DNA of 32,740 bases from Sedimenticola sp. (GTDB lineage Bacteria > Pseudomonadota > Gammaproteobacteria > Chromatiales > Chromatiaceae), in NCBI GenBank assembly GCA_026196795.1, contig JAPHUE010000136.1, forward strand, positions 1 to 32,740. Direction: 5' to 3'. A program made the position numbers and the translations under genes. Positions 15,886 through 23,158 of the stretch are shown one piece after another. The notes beneath the pieces were generated by a model, which was not told the DNA's origin, searched no databases, and saw nothing but the letters and a program-made list of their open reading frames with translations. The stretch's first letter is position 1. Each line of letters begins with the position of its first letter.

Positions 15886-17781
15886 TCATTTCAGACCCTC
15901 CAGTGAAAGTGTGAGGGGGGTGAACTCTTTTCCATCACCTGAGAAGAAGCGGGAGAAACCTTCATAGTATTCCAGTCGCAATGCCTGGATGGTCACGATG
16001 GCCCCTTCAAGGATCAGGATAAACAGATTGCCGCCAATCACCATCAGCCAGTGGCCGGTTCCTTCCATCATGTCAGCCAGGGTAAACACGGCAATTGCCA
16101 GTGCCACGTGATTCAGACTGAATGCGGCGACACGCAGGAATGAGAGGGTGTTGGATATATAACCGGTGAGGGTTTCAAAGGTTTCAATCGTGGCGACCAG
16201 CATGCGTTCACCGGGAGTGGCGTGAGTCTCGATCAGTTTGAAGGCAAGCAGGGTAAGCAGTGTAACAATACTCATGCTGGCGGGCGCCACGCCGAAGCTG
16301 CCGGTCTGGTAGAGATTATAGATGCCACCCAGCACACTGAGGTAGAGGGTAATGCTGACTACGCCATTGGTATCAAACAGTGCATGACTCAATTCACCCG
16401 AGACCAGACGGTTATGAATATACAGCAGGCTGATGACCACCATGAAACCAACGCCCCAGAGCAGCGCCATACTCAGCATATAGAGCGGGTCGGATAGTGG
16501 AGGCAACCAGATAGCATGGAACAGATGTTCGTAACCGAACAGGCTGCCATATAACACACCGAACAGCGTGGCAGACAGACCGGCACAGATCACAAAGGGG
16601 GTGAAACTATTGAGTTTGTTACGACCCAGCCACGCAGCGAGAACAATGACCAGACCATGCCCGACATCTCCAAACATCATGCCAAACATGGCAATGAACG
16701 AAAAGGCGAATACCAGAGTTGGGTTGATCTCGCCATAGCGGGGAATGCCATACTGTTTAACCAGTGATGAGAAGGGCGCGGTTAGCCAGTTTGTTGGCAG
16801 GAAGGTAGGTACCTGGCTATGTTGCTCTCGCGTAGGTGTGGTAGCTGTGATGCTAAATGGATGGGTTAACGTGCGACGCAGTTCCGCTTCGATCGTTGGC
16901 AATGTTTTAACCGGCACCCAGCCGGTGATGATCGCCAGTTCACCCACGCTGCGTGCCGCATCTTCCATGGCAACAAGGGGCTCAGCCATAATCAGAACAT
17001 CACGACACTGCTCCAGTGTAGGGCGAAGTTCATCCGCACAGGCGGACATGGCTTCTTCCCGCTGTTGTTTTTCCAGATCCAGACTCTGACGGCGCAGTTG
17101 CAGATCCTGCCGAATCCTTCCGGGTTCATCTTGCAACTCAGGGGGGATCTCCAGCGCATGGAAGCCTGCCGTATCAAGTACCGAGCTCAACTCGTTCTCA
17201 CGGTTACTTTTTGGACCGATAATAATCACATGGGTGTGTCCTGCATTCTCCATGTAACTGAACAGCAGATAATCAGCCAGACCGATGGCCTCTTTCAGTT
17301 GCGGTACATGGGTGCTGGGCAACATGCCGATATGCAGATCAAGAAACAGACGCTCGCCATGTAACAGGGCGAGATCAATATTCAGGCTTGAGAAATTGTC
17401 GAGTGCCTGTTCCAGTTGATCCAGCATGTGAGCTTCATCTGTCAGGCGTCGAAAATGTTCTTCATAGGCTGAGCAGCGCTCCCAGACCTCGCCCAGCCAT
17501 TCATTGGTCTGTTCAAGTTCAGCGTCGCTGATTACATGAGTAACCAATGATTTTCCTGGGGGCGTTAGTTGCACATGCGTTTCGATTTTCTGCAATCTTG
17601 AGCGGGCCTGCTGAAAGCGATCGCGATACTGTTTGCCCGGAATGTTGGGGAAACTTTCGGCATACTCATCGGCGCTGTTGGGGCTGAAGCTGCCCAGTTC
17701 TGCCAGGGTCAGGCTTGCCTGAGGCAGATCATCCAGCAACAGCTGGATCAGTACCTGTTTCATTGGTAGCGGCTTAAACAT
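15886..17781 (-). CDS. atpI: V-type ATP synthase subunit I (a), membrane stator
   Basis: A 631-residue two-part protein. The N-terminal half (about 1-330) is soluble and coiled, binding the peripheral stalks. The C-terminal half has seven or eight membrane helices, starting near NPTLVFAFSFIAMFGMMFGD and GHGLVIVLAAW, the family's FGMMFGDVGHG signature. The conserved arginine facing the c ring is Arg550 in TLSFLRVAAFSLNHVALA, so ion translocation should work. The ATG at 17781 has GGAGG six bases upstream and overlaps the end of subunit C by eight bases. An 83-base gap to subunit K downstream is the largest in the operon. Confidence 0.94.
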   Translation of the reverse strand: MFKPLPMKQVLIQLLLDDLPQASLTLAELGSFSPNSADEYAESFPNIPGKQYRDRFQQARSRLQKIETHVQLTPPGKSLVTHVISDAELEQTNEWLGEVWERCSAYEEHFRRLTDEAHMLDQLEQALDNFSSLNIDLALLHGERLFLDLHIGMLPSTHVPQLKEAIGLADYLLFSYMENAGHTHVIIIGPKSNRENELSSVLDTAGFHALEIPPELQDEPGRIRQDLQLRRQSLDLEKQQREEAMSACADELRPTLEQCRDVLIMAEPLVAMEDAARSVGELAIITGWVPVKTLPTIEAELRRTLTHPFSITATTPTREQHSQVPTFLPTNWLTAPFSSLVKQYGIPRYGEINPTLVFAFSFIAMFGMMFGDVGHGLVIVLAAWLGRNKLNSFTPFVICAGLSATLFGVLYGSLFGYEHLFHAIWLPPLSDPLYMLSMALLWGVGFMVVISLLYIHNRLVSGELSHALFDTNGVVSITLYLSVLGGIYNLYQTGSFGVAPASMSIVTLLTLLAFKLIETHATPGERMLVATIETFETLTGYISNTLSFLRVAAFSLNHVALAIAVFTLADMMEGTGHWLMVIGGNLFILILEGAIVTIQALRLEYYEGFSRFFSGDGKEFTPLTLSLEGLK

Positions 17782-18817
17782 GCCGTACCTCCGTGTTGAT
17801 GTCGGCGGCCTGGCGTATCAGTGCTTCATCCAGCTTGAGTACCCGTCCCTGAATAATGGCGAACACTCGTTTCAAATCCAGTTCACGCAGCATCAAATAC
17901 GCCAGTGCACGAGTTACTGCCGATGGGCTGAAGCTGAGGCAACGCCTGGCCTGATAAGAGAGCCGTTCTCCCATCGCCAGTTCAACCTCCATGATGTTTG
18001 TGCATTCGCCGAGGTGGTCATTTAATGGAGCGGGTAGTGCTTCCAGCATCTGTTCAATCTCCTGCATATTGACTAGTTGTTTTAACAGGTCAGATTGAAG
18101 CTGACGGCCTGAGGGTATCATCAGGTAGTAGGTCTCCGTCGGGGAGAGCATGTAGTTAAGCCGATAACGTAATAACCAGGGCAAGTTTTGACGATCAATC
18201 AGAGAGCCGATCAGACGCAACAGGGGAGGTTGTTCAGCACTATCGCAGGCTCGGGCGTGTTTAAGCAGGCCCGTGTAATAACGGTGGTCGATGGTTACAT
18301 CGAGTGAGAAAGATTCATTCTTCTCTTCAAACACCCGCCGAGCCTGTCGTGCTATGCCTTCATAAGGGGTCTGCTCCAGTTGCCGAAGCAGTTCCGGAAC
18401 ATTCTCGGTGCGCAGTAACTGCTCATGGGGCAGACTGATCAGTGCCGGGAGGATATGCAGGCTTTCGCGGATCTGATCATAAGGCAGATTATGCAGCTTG
18501 CCCCGAATCAATGCCTTGAGATTATAGAGTTCAAACTTGCGTGACCAGTAGATCAGGATATCCCTTGCACTGCCATTCAGAGGCCGCAACAGGATAGAGA
18601 GTTCGTTCATCAAGGTATTGATTAGTCCCCGCTCAATCGTCCTGTTGAGTTCGGCGTCGCTCAAGCCTCGTTCGGAGAGACCCTCCAGACCAAACATTTT
18701 TTCCAGTTGTTGAAGGGGGGTGTGCAGATAGGATTCGACTTCAGTGGCATCAATCAGCTGCCCCGCCATGACTGACGCACGGGTCTTGAGGTAGGCCTGG
18801 TTGATAGTGTTGTTCAT
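17774..18817 (-). CDS. atpC: V-type ATP synthase subunit C
   Basis: A 347-residue helical protein of the V/A-type subunit C (d) family, the funnel that links the central shaft to the c ring. It is nearly all helix, with LINTLMNELSILLRPLNGSA, WSRKFELYNLKALIRGK (a conserved Y/L-N-LK-LIRGK pattern of this family), SLIDRQNLPWLLRYRLNYML and a C-terminal RELDLKRVFAIIQGRVLKL. The RxxL-K-x-I-x-GR ending is typical. Length is normal. It is second in the operon, between H and I, whereas many operons put C between E and F. GGGAG lies about 13 bases before the ATG. Confidence 0.87.
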   Translation of the reverse strand: MNNTINQAYLKTRASVMAGQLIDATEVESYLHTPLQQLEKMFGLEGLSERGLSDAELNRTIERGLINTLMNELSILLRPLNGSARDILIYWSRKFELYNLKALIRGKLHNLPYDQIRESLHILPALISLPHEQLLRTENVPELLRQLEQTPYEGIARQARRVFEEKNESFSLDVTIDHRYYTGLLKHARACDSAEQPPLLRLIGSLIDRQNLPWLLRYRLNYMLSPTETYYLMIPSGRQLQSDLLKQLVNMQEIEQMLEALPAPLNDHLGECTNIMEVELAMGERLSYQARRCLSFSPSAVTRALAYLMLRELDLKRVFAIIQGRVLKLDEALIRQAADINTEVRHV

Positions 18818-18835
18818 TATACTGCAATGAACTCC

Positions 18836-19162
18836 CTATGAGAGATCGGCATCTGGATCGATCAGTAGCTCAAATGCGGCGTTTAACGCCTCGGCTTCAC
18901 GGGTTTCTGCAATTGTCCGCAGTTGCATGTGGTGTTCGTCATAGCGTTTTTTTAATTCGCTGTTGGTCTGGATGGCGCGCTGTTCGGCCTTTTCAATGAA
19001 GGCGTTATGCAGTTCCGGTATGCGGGCCTCGAAACGCTCCTCTTCAGCATGGGCTTCATGTAGTGCCCCCTGGATGATACGTTCCCGTTCCTCATCAGCC
19101 TGAAGTACGATGGTTTCAGCCTTTTTTTCGGCATCCAGTAAGCGCTGTAGTGTCTCGTCCAT
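18836..19162 (-). CDS. V-type ATPase subunit H/G-like peripheral stalk protein
   Basis: A 108-residue highly charged, continuous helix with Ala/Glu/Arg/Lys repeats: LLDAEKKAETIVLQADEERE, later ARIPELHNAFIEKAEQRA. The opening (L..AE..A..I...A..E...I) is the pattern of prokaryotic subunit H (G in Thermus naming), which pairs with subunit E in the peripheral stalk. Low-complexity helices are hard to assign by sequence alone; its place as first gene of the operon, 18 bases before subunit C, is the main support. AGGGGAG lies about five bases upstream of the ATG. The operon promoter should lie in the gap to 19456. Confidence 0.78.
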   Translation of the reverse strand: MDETLQRLLDAEKKAETIVLQADEERERIIQGALHEAHAEEERFEARIPELHNAFIEKAEQRAIQTNSELKKRYDEHHMQLRTIAETREAEALNAAFELLIDPDADLS

Positions 19163-19456
19163 AGGGCTCCCCTTGATCTGGTTGTTAGTTTAGCAATTAA
19201 CAAAGTACTTATTATTGCGGCAGATCAGATATACGTTCTATTTTTTCACTTTTGCACACAGAATAGACGCTATCATTCGGCCTTTTCATGTTTGCTGAAG
19301 CATTCATTAGAGTGGGGCTGCAACTTATTCACTGGACTGATGTCGGATGTAGTGGCTTCTGTATGATATCCCTGATTTCAGGGAGCAGAACGTGGTACTT
19401 ATCGATCCTTGATTATACTTGACAGTAGTTCATAAAGAGGCGATTGTCTGGCTTAT
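19163..19456. other. Divergent promoter region between ATPase operon and cytochrome cluster
   Basis: About 290 bases without a coding frame. It must hold the promoters for the minus-strand ATPase operon and the plus-strand cytochrome cluster. A 14-base palindrome CCCTGATTTCAGGG lies at 19370-19383. Near the ATPase start, TTGTTA and TAACAA near 19179-19200 form a small dyad. I see no clear -35/-10 pair strong enough to call. Confidence 0.4.
19370..19383. promoter_or_regulatory. 14-bp palindrome, possible operator
   Basis: CCCTGATTTCAGGG is a dyad of CCCTGA and TCAGGG around TT, about 75 bases before the CopL-like gene. Its place in a divergent promoter gap suggests a binding site; no regulator is known from the window. 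Confidence 0.3.
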
Positions 19457-19828
19457 ATGCGGCAATTCATGAACAGGCGGTTCTTAGTGATACTGGCGAT
19501 ACTCGTCAGTCTGCTTCCGTTCGGATTCAGTTTTGGCCTCACAACGGTTATCGGTGATAACCATACCGCTTCATCATCACATATGCGCATGATGGGATGC
19601 GATGATATTTCGCATGACAGTGGTTGTGTCGAAATGTCTGCAGAAACCCCACTACATGATGACTGCTGTAGCGACCATTGTGATTCATCATTTGGTTCAC
19701 AGCTCTGCGTGGGAAATGAGTACACTTTTGAGCTTCCCACGGGACATCTGTTTCAGACTTATTTCAGCGCAGGGATTTCTGGCCCGGTTCCATCCACACT
19801 GTTGCGACCCCCTCAGCTACACGCCTAA
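19457..19828 (+). CDS. Secreted Cys/His-rich CopL/DUF2946-like protein
   Basis: A 123-residue protein with an N-terminal hydrophobic signal (FLVILAILVSLLPFGFSFG) and a metal-rich middle: HMRMMGCDDISHDSGC, then HDDCCSDHCD. It ends LLRPPQLHA. Small exported proteins with clustered His, Met and Cys and a C-terminal RPP motif are common near copper-handling genes (DUF2946 or CopL-like), where they are thought to bind or sense copper; placement in that group is by pattern and not certain. Start choice is uncertain: ATG 19457 or 19469, with no strong ribosome site. It begins the plus-strand cluster of c-type cytochromes. Confidence 0.55.
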   Translation: MRQFMNRRFLVILAILVSLLPFGFSFGLTTVIGDNHTASSSHMRMMGCDDISHDSGCVEMSAETPLHDDCCSDHCDSSFGSQLCVGNEYTFELPTGHLFQTYFSAGISGPVPSTLLRPPQLHA

Positions 19829-19908
19829 AAGTTTTTTACTTTTCCTCTATTAGCCATTTTGGTTAAGTCGATTGATCTGGTCTATGACCAATTAATGGAG
19901 CGTGTGTT

Positions 19909-20397
19909 TTGAAATCTAATTTACTTATGCTGGGTTTACTCTCCCTGCTACTAGTGGCCTGTTCAGATGATCAGGCAACGGCATCGAATACCACAACAAC
20001 AAAAGCAGCGGCACAAGCATCAGCAGCACCTGCGAAGAACTGGTATCGATTCGAACAGGTCAGTGCCGGTGGCCGTATCTACCAAGAAAATTGTGCCGCC
20101 TGTCATGGCAAGCGGGGTGAGGGTGCCGAAAACTGGCGTAAGGCGGGGCCCGATGGTAAATATCCCGCGCCTCCGCTGAATGGTTCAGGACATGCCTGGC
20201 ACCATCCGCTCAATATTCTCTTTCATACCATCAAGAACGGTTCGCCCGGTGGACAGGGCGATATGCCTGCCTGGGGTGAAAAACTAAGTGATGAGGAGAT
20301 TATCTCGGTCATTGCCTGGTTCCAGTCGAAGTGGCCAAGAGAGATCTATCAGAGCTGGGTGCAGCGTGATGTGGCGGCAAGAGCAAATAAAGGTTAA
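19909..20397 (+). CDS. Lipoprotein c-type cytochrome (class I, monohaem)
   Basis: A 162-residue protein with a lipobox LLVAC (Cys18), so it should be lipid-anchored in the periplasm. A Thr/Ala-rich linker (about 22-42) leads to one cytochrome c domain with haem site CAACH (62-66) and a probable Met ligand in GDMPAWGE (about residue 117). The segment SGHAWHHPLNILFHTIKNG between them is shared with the last cytochrome of the cluster. The start is TTG at 19909, supported by GGAG eight bases upstream and the lipoprotein leader. Four bases separate it from the next cytochrome. Role is electron transfer; donor and acceptor are unknown. Confidence 0.85.
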   Translation: MKSNLLMLGLLSLLLVACSDDQATASNTTTTKAAAQASAAPAKNWYRFEQVSAGGRIYQENCAACHGKRGEGAENWRKAGPDGKYPAPPLNGSGHAWHHPLNILFHTIKNGSPGGQGDMPAWGEKLSDEEIISVIAWFQSKWPREIYQSWVQRDVAARANKG

Positions 20398-20401
20398 TGC
20401 G

Positions 20402-20857
20402 ATGAAAAAAGGCGGCATGCTGGCTGTGATTATTCTGGCAGGTGCCGTGCTGTTCATCTTTGCCGGGGGTATACGTTGGTTGCCTTGGTTTGGAGGCATG
20501 ACAAGTCATCATAAAGGGATGATGAGTCGGCTGCCGGATAGCTATGCAGGACAAACCAATCCCCTCCGGGCTACCACTGCTGTTCTTGAGAAAGGATTAG
20601 AGCACTACAAGAGTTACTGCCTTGGTTGTCATGGTGTCAACGGTCGGGGAGATGGGCCGGCGGGTGCCGGGTTGATTCCCCCACCTGCCGATCTTGCTTT
20701 TGTCATGCGCATGCCGATGGCACGTGATGACTATCTTTACTGGAAGATCAGTGAAGGTGGGAGCTCCGTCGGCTCTGCCATGCCGGCCTTCAAAACAGTT
20801 CTTTCAGAGACAGACCGCTGGGCGCTTCTGAACTACCTGCGCAGCGGATTGAAATAG
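20402..20857 (+). CDS. Membrane-anchored c-type cytochrome (class I, monohaem)
   Basis: A 151-residue protein with an uncleaved-looking N-terminal helix (MLAVIILAGAVLFIFAGG, about 6-23), then a periplasmic cytochrome domain. Haem attaches at CLGCH (73-77); a likely axial Met is in GSAMPAFK. The domain includes GRGDGPAGAGLIPPPADLA, a typical class I feature. The ATG at 20402 is preferred over upstream in-frame starts, which would lie within the previous gene; AAAGG lies about eight bases before it. It lies in the middle of a tight plus-strand run and probably shares electrons with its neighbours. Confidence 0.85.
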   Translation: MKKGGMLAVIILAGAVLFIFAGGIRWLPWFGGMTSHHKGMMSRLPDSYAGQTNPLRATTAVLEKGLEHYKSYCLGCHGVNGRGDGPAGAGLIPPPADLAFVMRMPMARDDYLYWKISEGGSSVGSAMPAFKTVLSETDRWALLNYLRSGLK

Positions 20858-20873
20858 AGATGTGAGGCTATAG

Positions 20874-21347
20874 ATGAACAAAATTAACAGACCCTATCCA
20901 TTCATATTACTTCTTGTTGTGCTGGCCTTAGCCATGATGCCGGTAGCACTGATGGCACATGGCAAGGCCACAGGTATTGTGAAAGAGCGAATGGAATTGA
21001 TGAAAAAGATTGGTAAGCAGATGCGCTCAATCAGCATTATGAAAAAAGGAAAAATCCCATTTAATGCGGAGAAAATTAGTAATCATGCCGAAACTATCAG
21101 CCACTCTTCCAGTAAGATTCCTGCGCTGTTCCCGGAGGGTAGTTTGCAAAAACCAACAGAGGCATTGCCCGCTATCTGGGAGCAGTGGGATCAGTTTTTA
21201 TACTTAACAGATCAGTTGAAACTTGAAGCAGTTGCTTTGCAGGAAGTGGCAAAGCAGGAAGATAAACAAGCCATACTTGTGCAGTTTGAAAAGCTCGGAA
21301 AGACGTGTAACGGATGCCATCAAGATTTCAGGGTTGAGGATGATTAA
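20874..21347 (+). CDS. Class II c-type cytochrome (c-prime / c-556 type)
   Basis: A 157-residue exported protein with a signal peptide ending near LMAHG and a four-helix cytochrome c-prime fold. Haem binds near the C-terminus at CNGCH (145-149) in LGKTCNGCHQDFRVEDD, the class II pattern. The first helix IVKERMELMKKIGKQMRSI has Met residues at the place where c-556 proteins use Met as the sixth ligand, so low-spin c-556 is more likely than five-coordinate c-prime; this is inference. GAGG lies a few bases before the ATG. Confidence 0.87.
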   Translation: MNKINRPYPFILLLVVLALAMMPVALMAHGKATGIVKERMELMKKIGKQMRSISIMKKGKIPFNAEKISNHAETISHSSSKIPALFPEGSLQKPTEALPAIWEQWDQFLYLTDQLKLEAVALQEVAKQEDKQAILVQFEKLGKTCNGCHQDFRVEDD

Positions 21348-21391
21348 GCCAGGATTACTATTGTCTTGATAAACCAACGTGAGGATAGCTA

Positions 21392-21772
21392 ATGAGCAGA
21401 GATCAGTTCATTAAGATGCGCGGGGCATGGGATACCCGTCACTGGATCAGTGTGCCAGGTCTCTCCCATCCGGCGGATGCCTTGCAGCTGGAAGCGTCAC
21501 TCTCAGCACTGCAGGGCATGAATCGGGTTGTCATTTATCCTGAGCAGCAAAGAATACGTGTTACCTATGATCAGACCCGACTGGATTATCAACATATACT
21601 CGAGCAGCTTGAGATGATTGGATTTCCCGCTTCAACAGGTTGGTGGTCTCTACGTAAAGCAGGCTGGTTCCAATATCTGGATCAGACGGCCCGGGAAAAT
21701 GCGCGAGCACCTGAGCCGCCTTGCTGTAGCAATCCCAAGGGAATAGGTGGTCGACATGAACGAAAAAAGTAA
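21392..21772 (+). CDS. HMA-like domain protein lacking the CxxC metal site
   Basis: A 126-residue protein whose residues about 17-77 read as a heavy-metal-associated ferredoxin-like fold: SVPGLSHPADALQLEASLSA, then NRVVIYPEQQRIRVTYDQ and QHILEQLEMIGFPAS. At the loop where copper chaperones carry GMTCxxC there is GLSHPAD, so the usual metal-binding Cys pair is missing. A Cys pair (PPCCSNPKG) is instead found near the C-terminus. No signal peptide is visible, so it is probably cytoplasmic. GAGGA lies upstream of ATG 21392. It may have a structural or partner-binding role; metal binding through the tail is a guess. Confidence 0.62.
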   Translation: MSRDQFIKMRGAWDTRHWISVPGLSHPADALQLEASLSALQGMNRVVIYPEQQRIRVTYDQTRLDYQHILEQLEMIGFPASTGWWSLRKAGWFQYLDQTARENARAPEPPCCSNPKGIGGRHERKK

Positions 21773-21809
21773 TAACTGGAATGGTTAACCAAACGTACAG
21801 GTGGAATAG

Positions 21810-22223
21810 ATGACACGTCTAATCGTTATGTTGTTATTTCTATTGCAAGGTTATGCCGTCGTGGCTGCTACAGGACAACCTGCAACCCCAGATGAAATTT
21901 CAAAAGGCAGAACGCTGTATGAACGCTTCTGCCTCTCCTGTCATGGTGAGAACGGAGTGGGAGAATCGCCCATACCGAAATATATACGGGCGCCTGGTTA
22001 TCTCACCGCTATGCCATTAAATGAAACATCCCATGCATGGCATCATAGTGATGAGCAGTTGGTAGATACTATTTTAAACGGGCTTCAACGGACAAAAAGA
22101 ATGCCGTCCTGGAAAGGGGTGTTGAGTGAAGCAGAAGCGCGATCCGTGGTGGGTTATATCAAGAGTCTCTGGAGCTCCAGAATAATTGCTTGCCAGGGTC
22201 CCAGGCATATGAGCTGTATGTAG
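21810..22223 (+). CDS. Periplasmic c-type cytochrome (class I, monohaem)
   Basis: A 137-residue protein with a signal peptide (MTRLIVMLLFLLQGYAVVAA), then a cytochrome domain with CLSCH (41-45) in YERFCLSCHGENGVGES. A Met ligand is likely in RMPSWKG (about residue 92). The segment NETSHAWHHSDEQLVDTILN resembles the lipoprotein cytochrome at the start of the cluster (SGHAWHHPLNILFHTIKNG), so the two are probably paralogues. AGGTGGA lies upstream of the ATG. The C-terminus carries two more cysteines (ACQGPRHMSCM), which are unusual. Confidence 0.85.
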   Translation: MTRLIVMLLFLLQGYAVVAATGQPATPDEISKGRTLYERFCLSCHGENGVGESPIPKYIRAPGYLTAMPLNETSHAWHHSDEQLVDTILNGLQRTKRMPSWKGVLSEAEARSVVGYIKSLWSSRIIACQGPRHMSCM

Positions 22224-22337
22224 TCTCTATACCGCTTTTTTACAGGTAAGCTGCATTGAGCTGGATCAATGTGTTTAGTGCTGGCAGCTCCTAAACTTCT
22301 CAATCTGTAAAAGATCCTGAGACAGTATAGGTGAAGC

Positions 22338-22772
22338 ATGTCTGTTCGATTATCTGAATTCAGCTGGAAGGCGCTATTGGCAGGCAGTATCACTATTATC
22401 CTGTTTGGGCTATTGATGCAGCTTGTCTTTGTGAGTTTTGCAGCTGGGCAGATGATCTTTGTTCAGCACTTTCCAGGCTGGGCAAATTCGACCATGACCG
22501 TTGTTTATATCCTTGGCCTGCTGTTGTTCCTGCTTACCATGGCGCTGGGCGGCTATATAACTGCGCGCATTGCAGCCCGTAGGATCATGCTGCATGGGGT
22601 TCTGGTTGCTGTGTTGGCTGGCGGTGTCTCTTTTGCACAATCACTCAGCGTCGGTGGGCTCACGCTGTTTGGCGCACTGTTTTTTATTCTTGGTATTCCT
22701 TTCACCCTGCTGGGGTGTTGGTTTTGGCGGAGACAATCAAAAACCACACCCAATAGTCCAGCCGCTTTGTAA
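22338..22772 (+). CDS. Four-helix inner membrane protein (TIGR04086-like)
   Basis: A 144-residue protein with four hydrophobic helices (about 12-35, 48-73, 83-103 and 107-128) and short basic ends. The ALGGYITARIAARR segment between helices two and three resembles that of TIGR04086/DUF3792-type membrane proteins, but I cannot confirm the family. Function is unknown. The gap of 114 bases from the last cytochrome leaves open whether it belongs to that cluster. AGGTGA lies before the ATG. Confidence 0.6.
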   Translation: MSVRLSEFSWKALLAGSITIILFGLLMQLVFVSFAAGQMIFVQHFPGWANSTMTVVYILGLLLFLLTMALGGYITARIAARRIMLHGVLVAVLAGGVSFAQSLSVGGLTLFGALFFILGIPFTLLGCWFWRRQSKTTPNSPAAL

Positions 22773-23158
22773 CAGGCTCCGTAATACCGGACAAACCTAT
22801 GTGAGAAGTTTTCAGCCTTTGAAAATACAGGGTTGTTTTTCTGCTATGTATTGCATCGGTTAGATCTGACACTTATATCCCAAAAGCCTCCCGAACTAAT
22901 CGAATAATGAAAAGTTGTTTGCAGCCCTCGCTTTTATCTGAACGCTCTTTTGCAATAAATAATTGTTAATCTTAGTCTCGGCTTCTTGTATTAGACCTTG
23001 TTAAATCAGCTTGCATTGGCTGTTATGGCTCCACTAGAGTAGACAGCTCGGTACGTTGTCTGTGGTAGGTATTAGCTGCAGGCCATACGGTGTTACTGGT
23101 AATCCAAAAGGACGGTAGAGAGTCGATCAATTGTCCCAATACTTGTAAGGAAATGGCT
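22773..23158. other. Intergenic region upstream of the thiolase gene
   Basis: About 385 bases with no coding frame that I can support. An in-frame extension of the thiolase gene back to 23090 exists but has no homology-like content. The promoter of the thiolase gene should be here; no element stands out. Confidence 0.4.
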
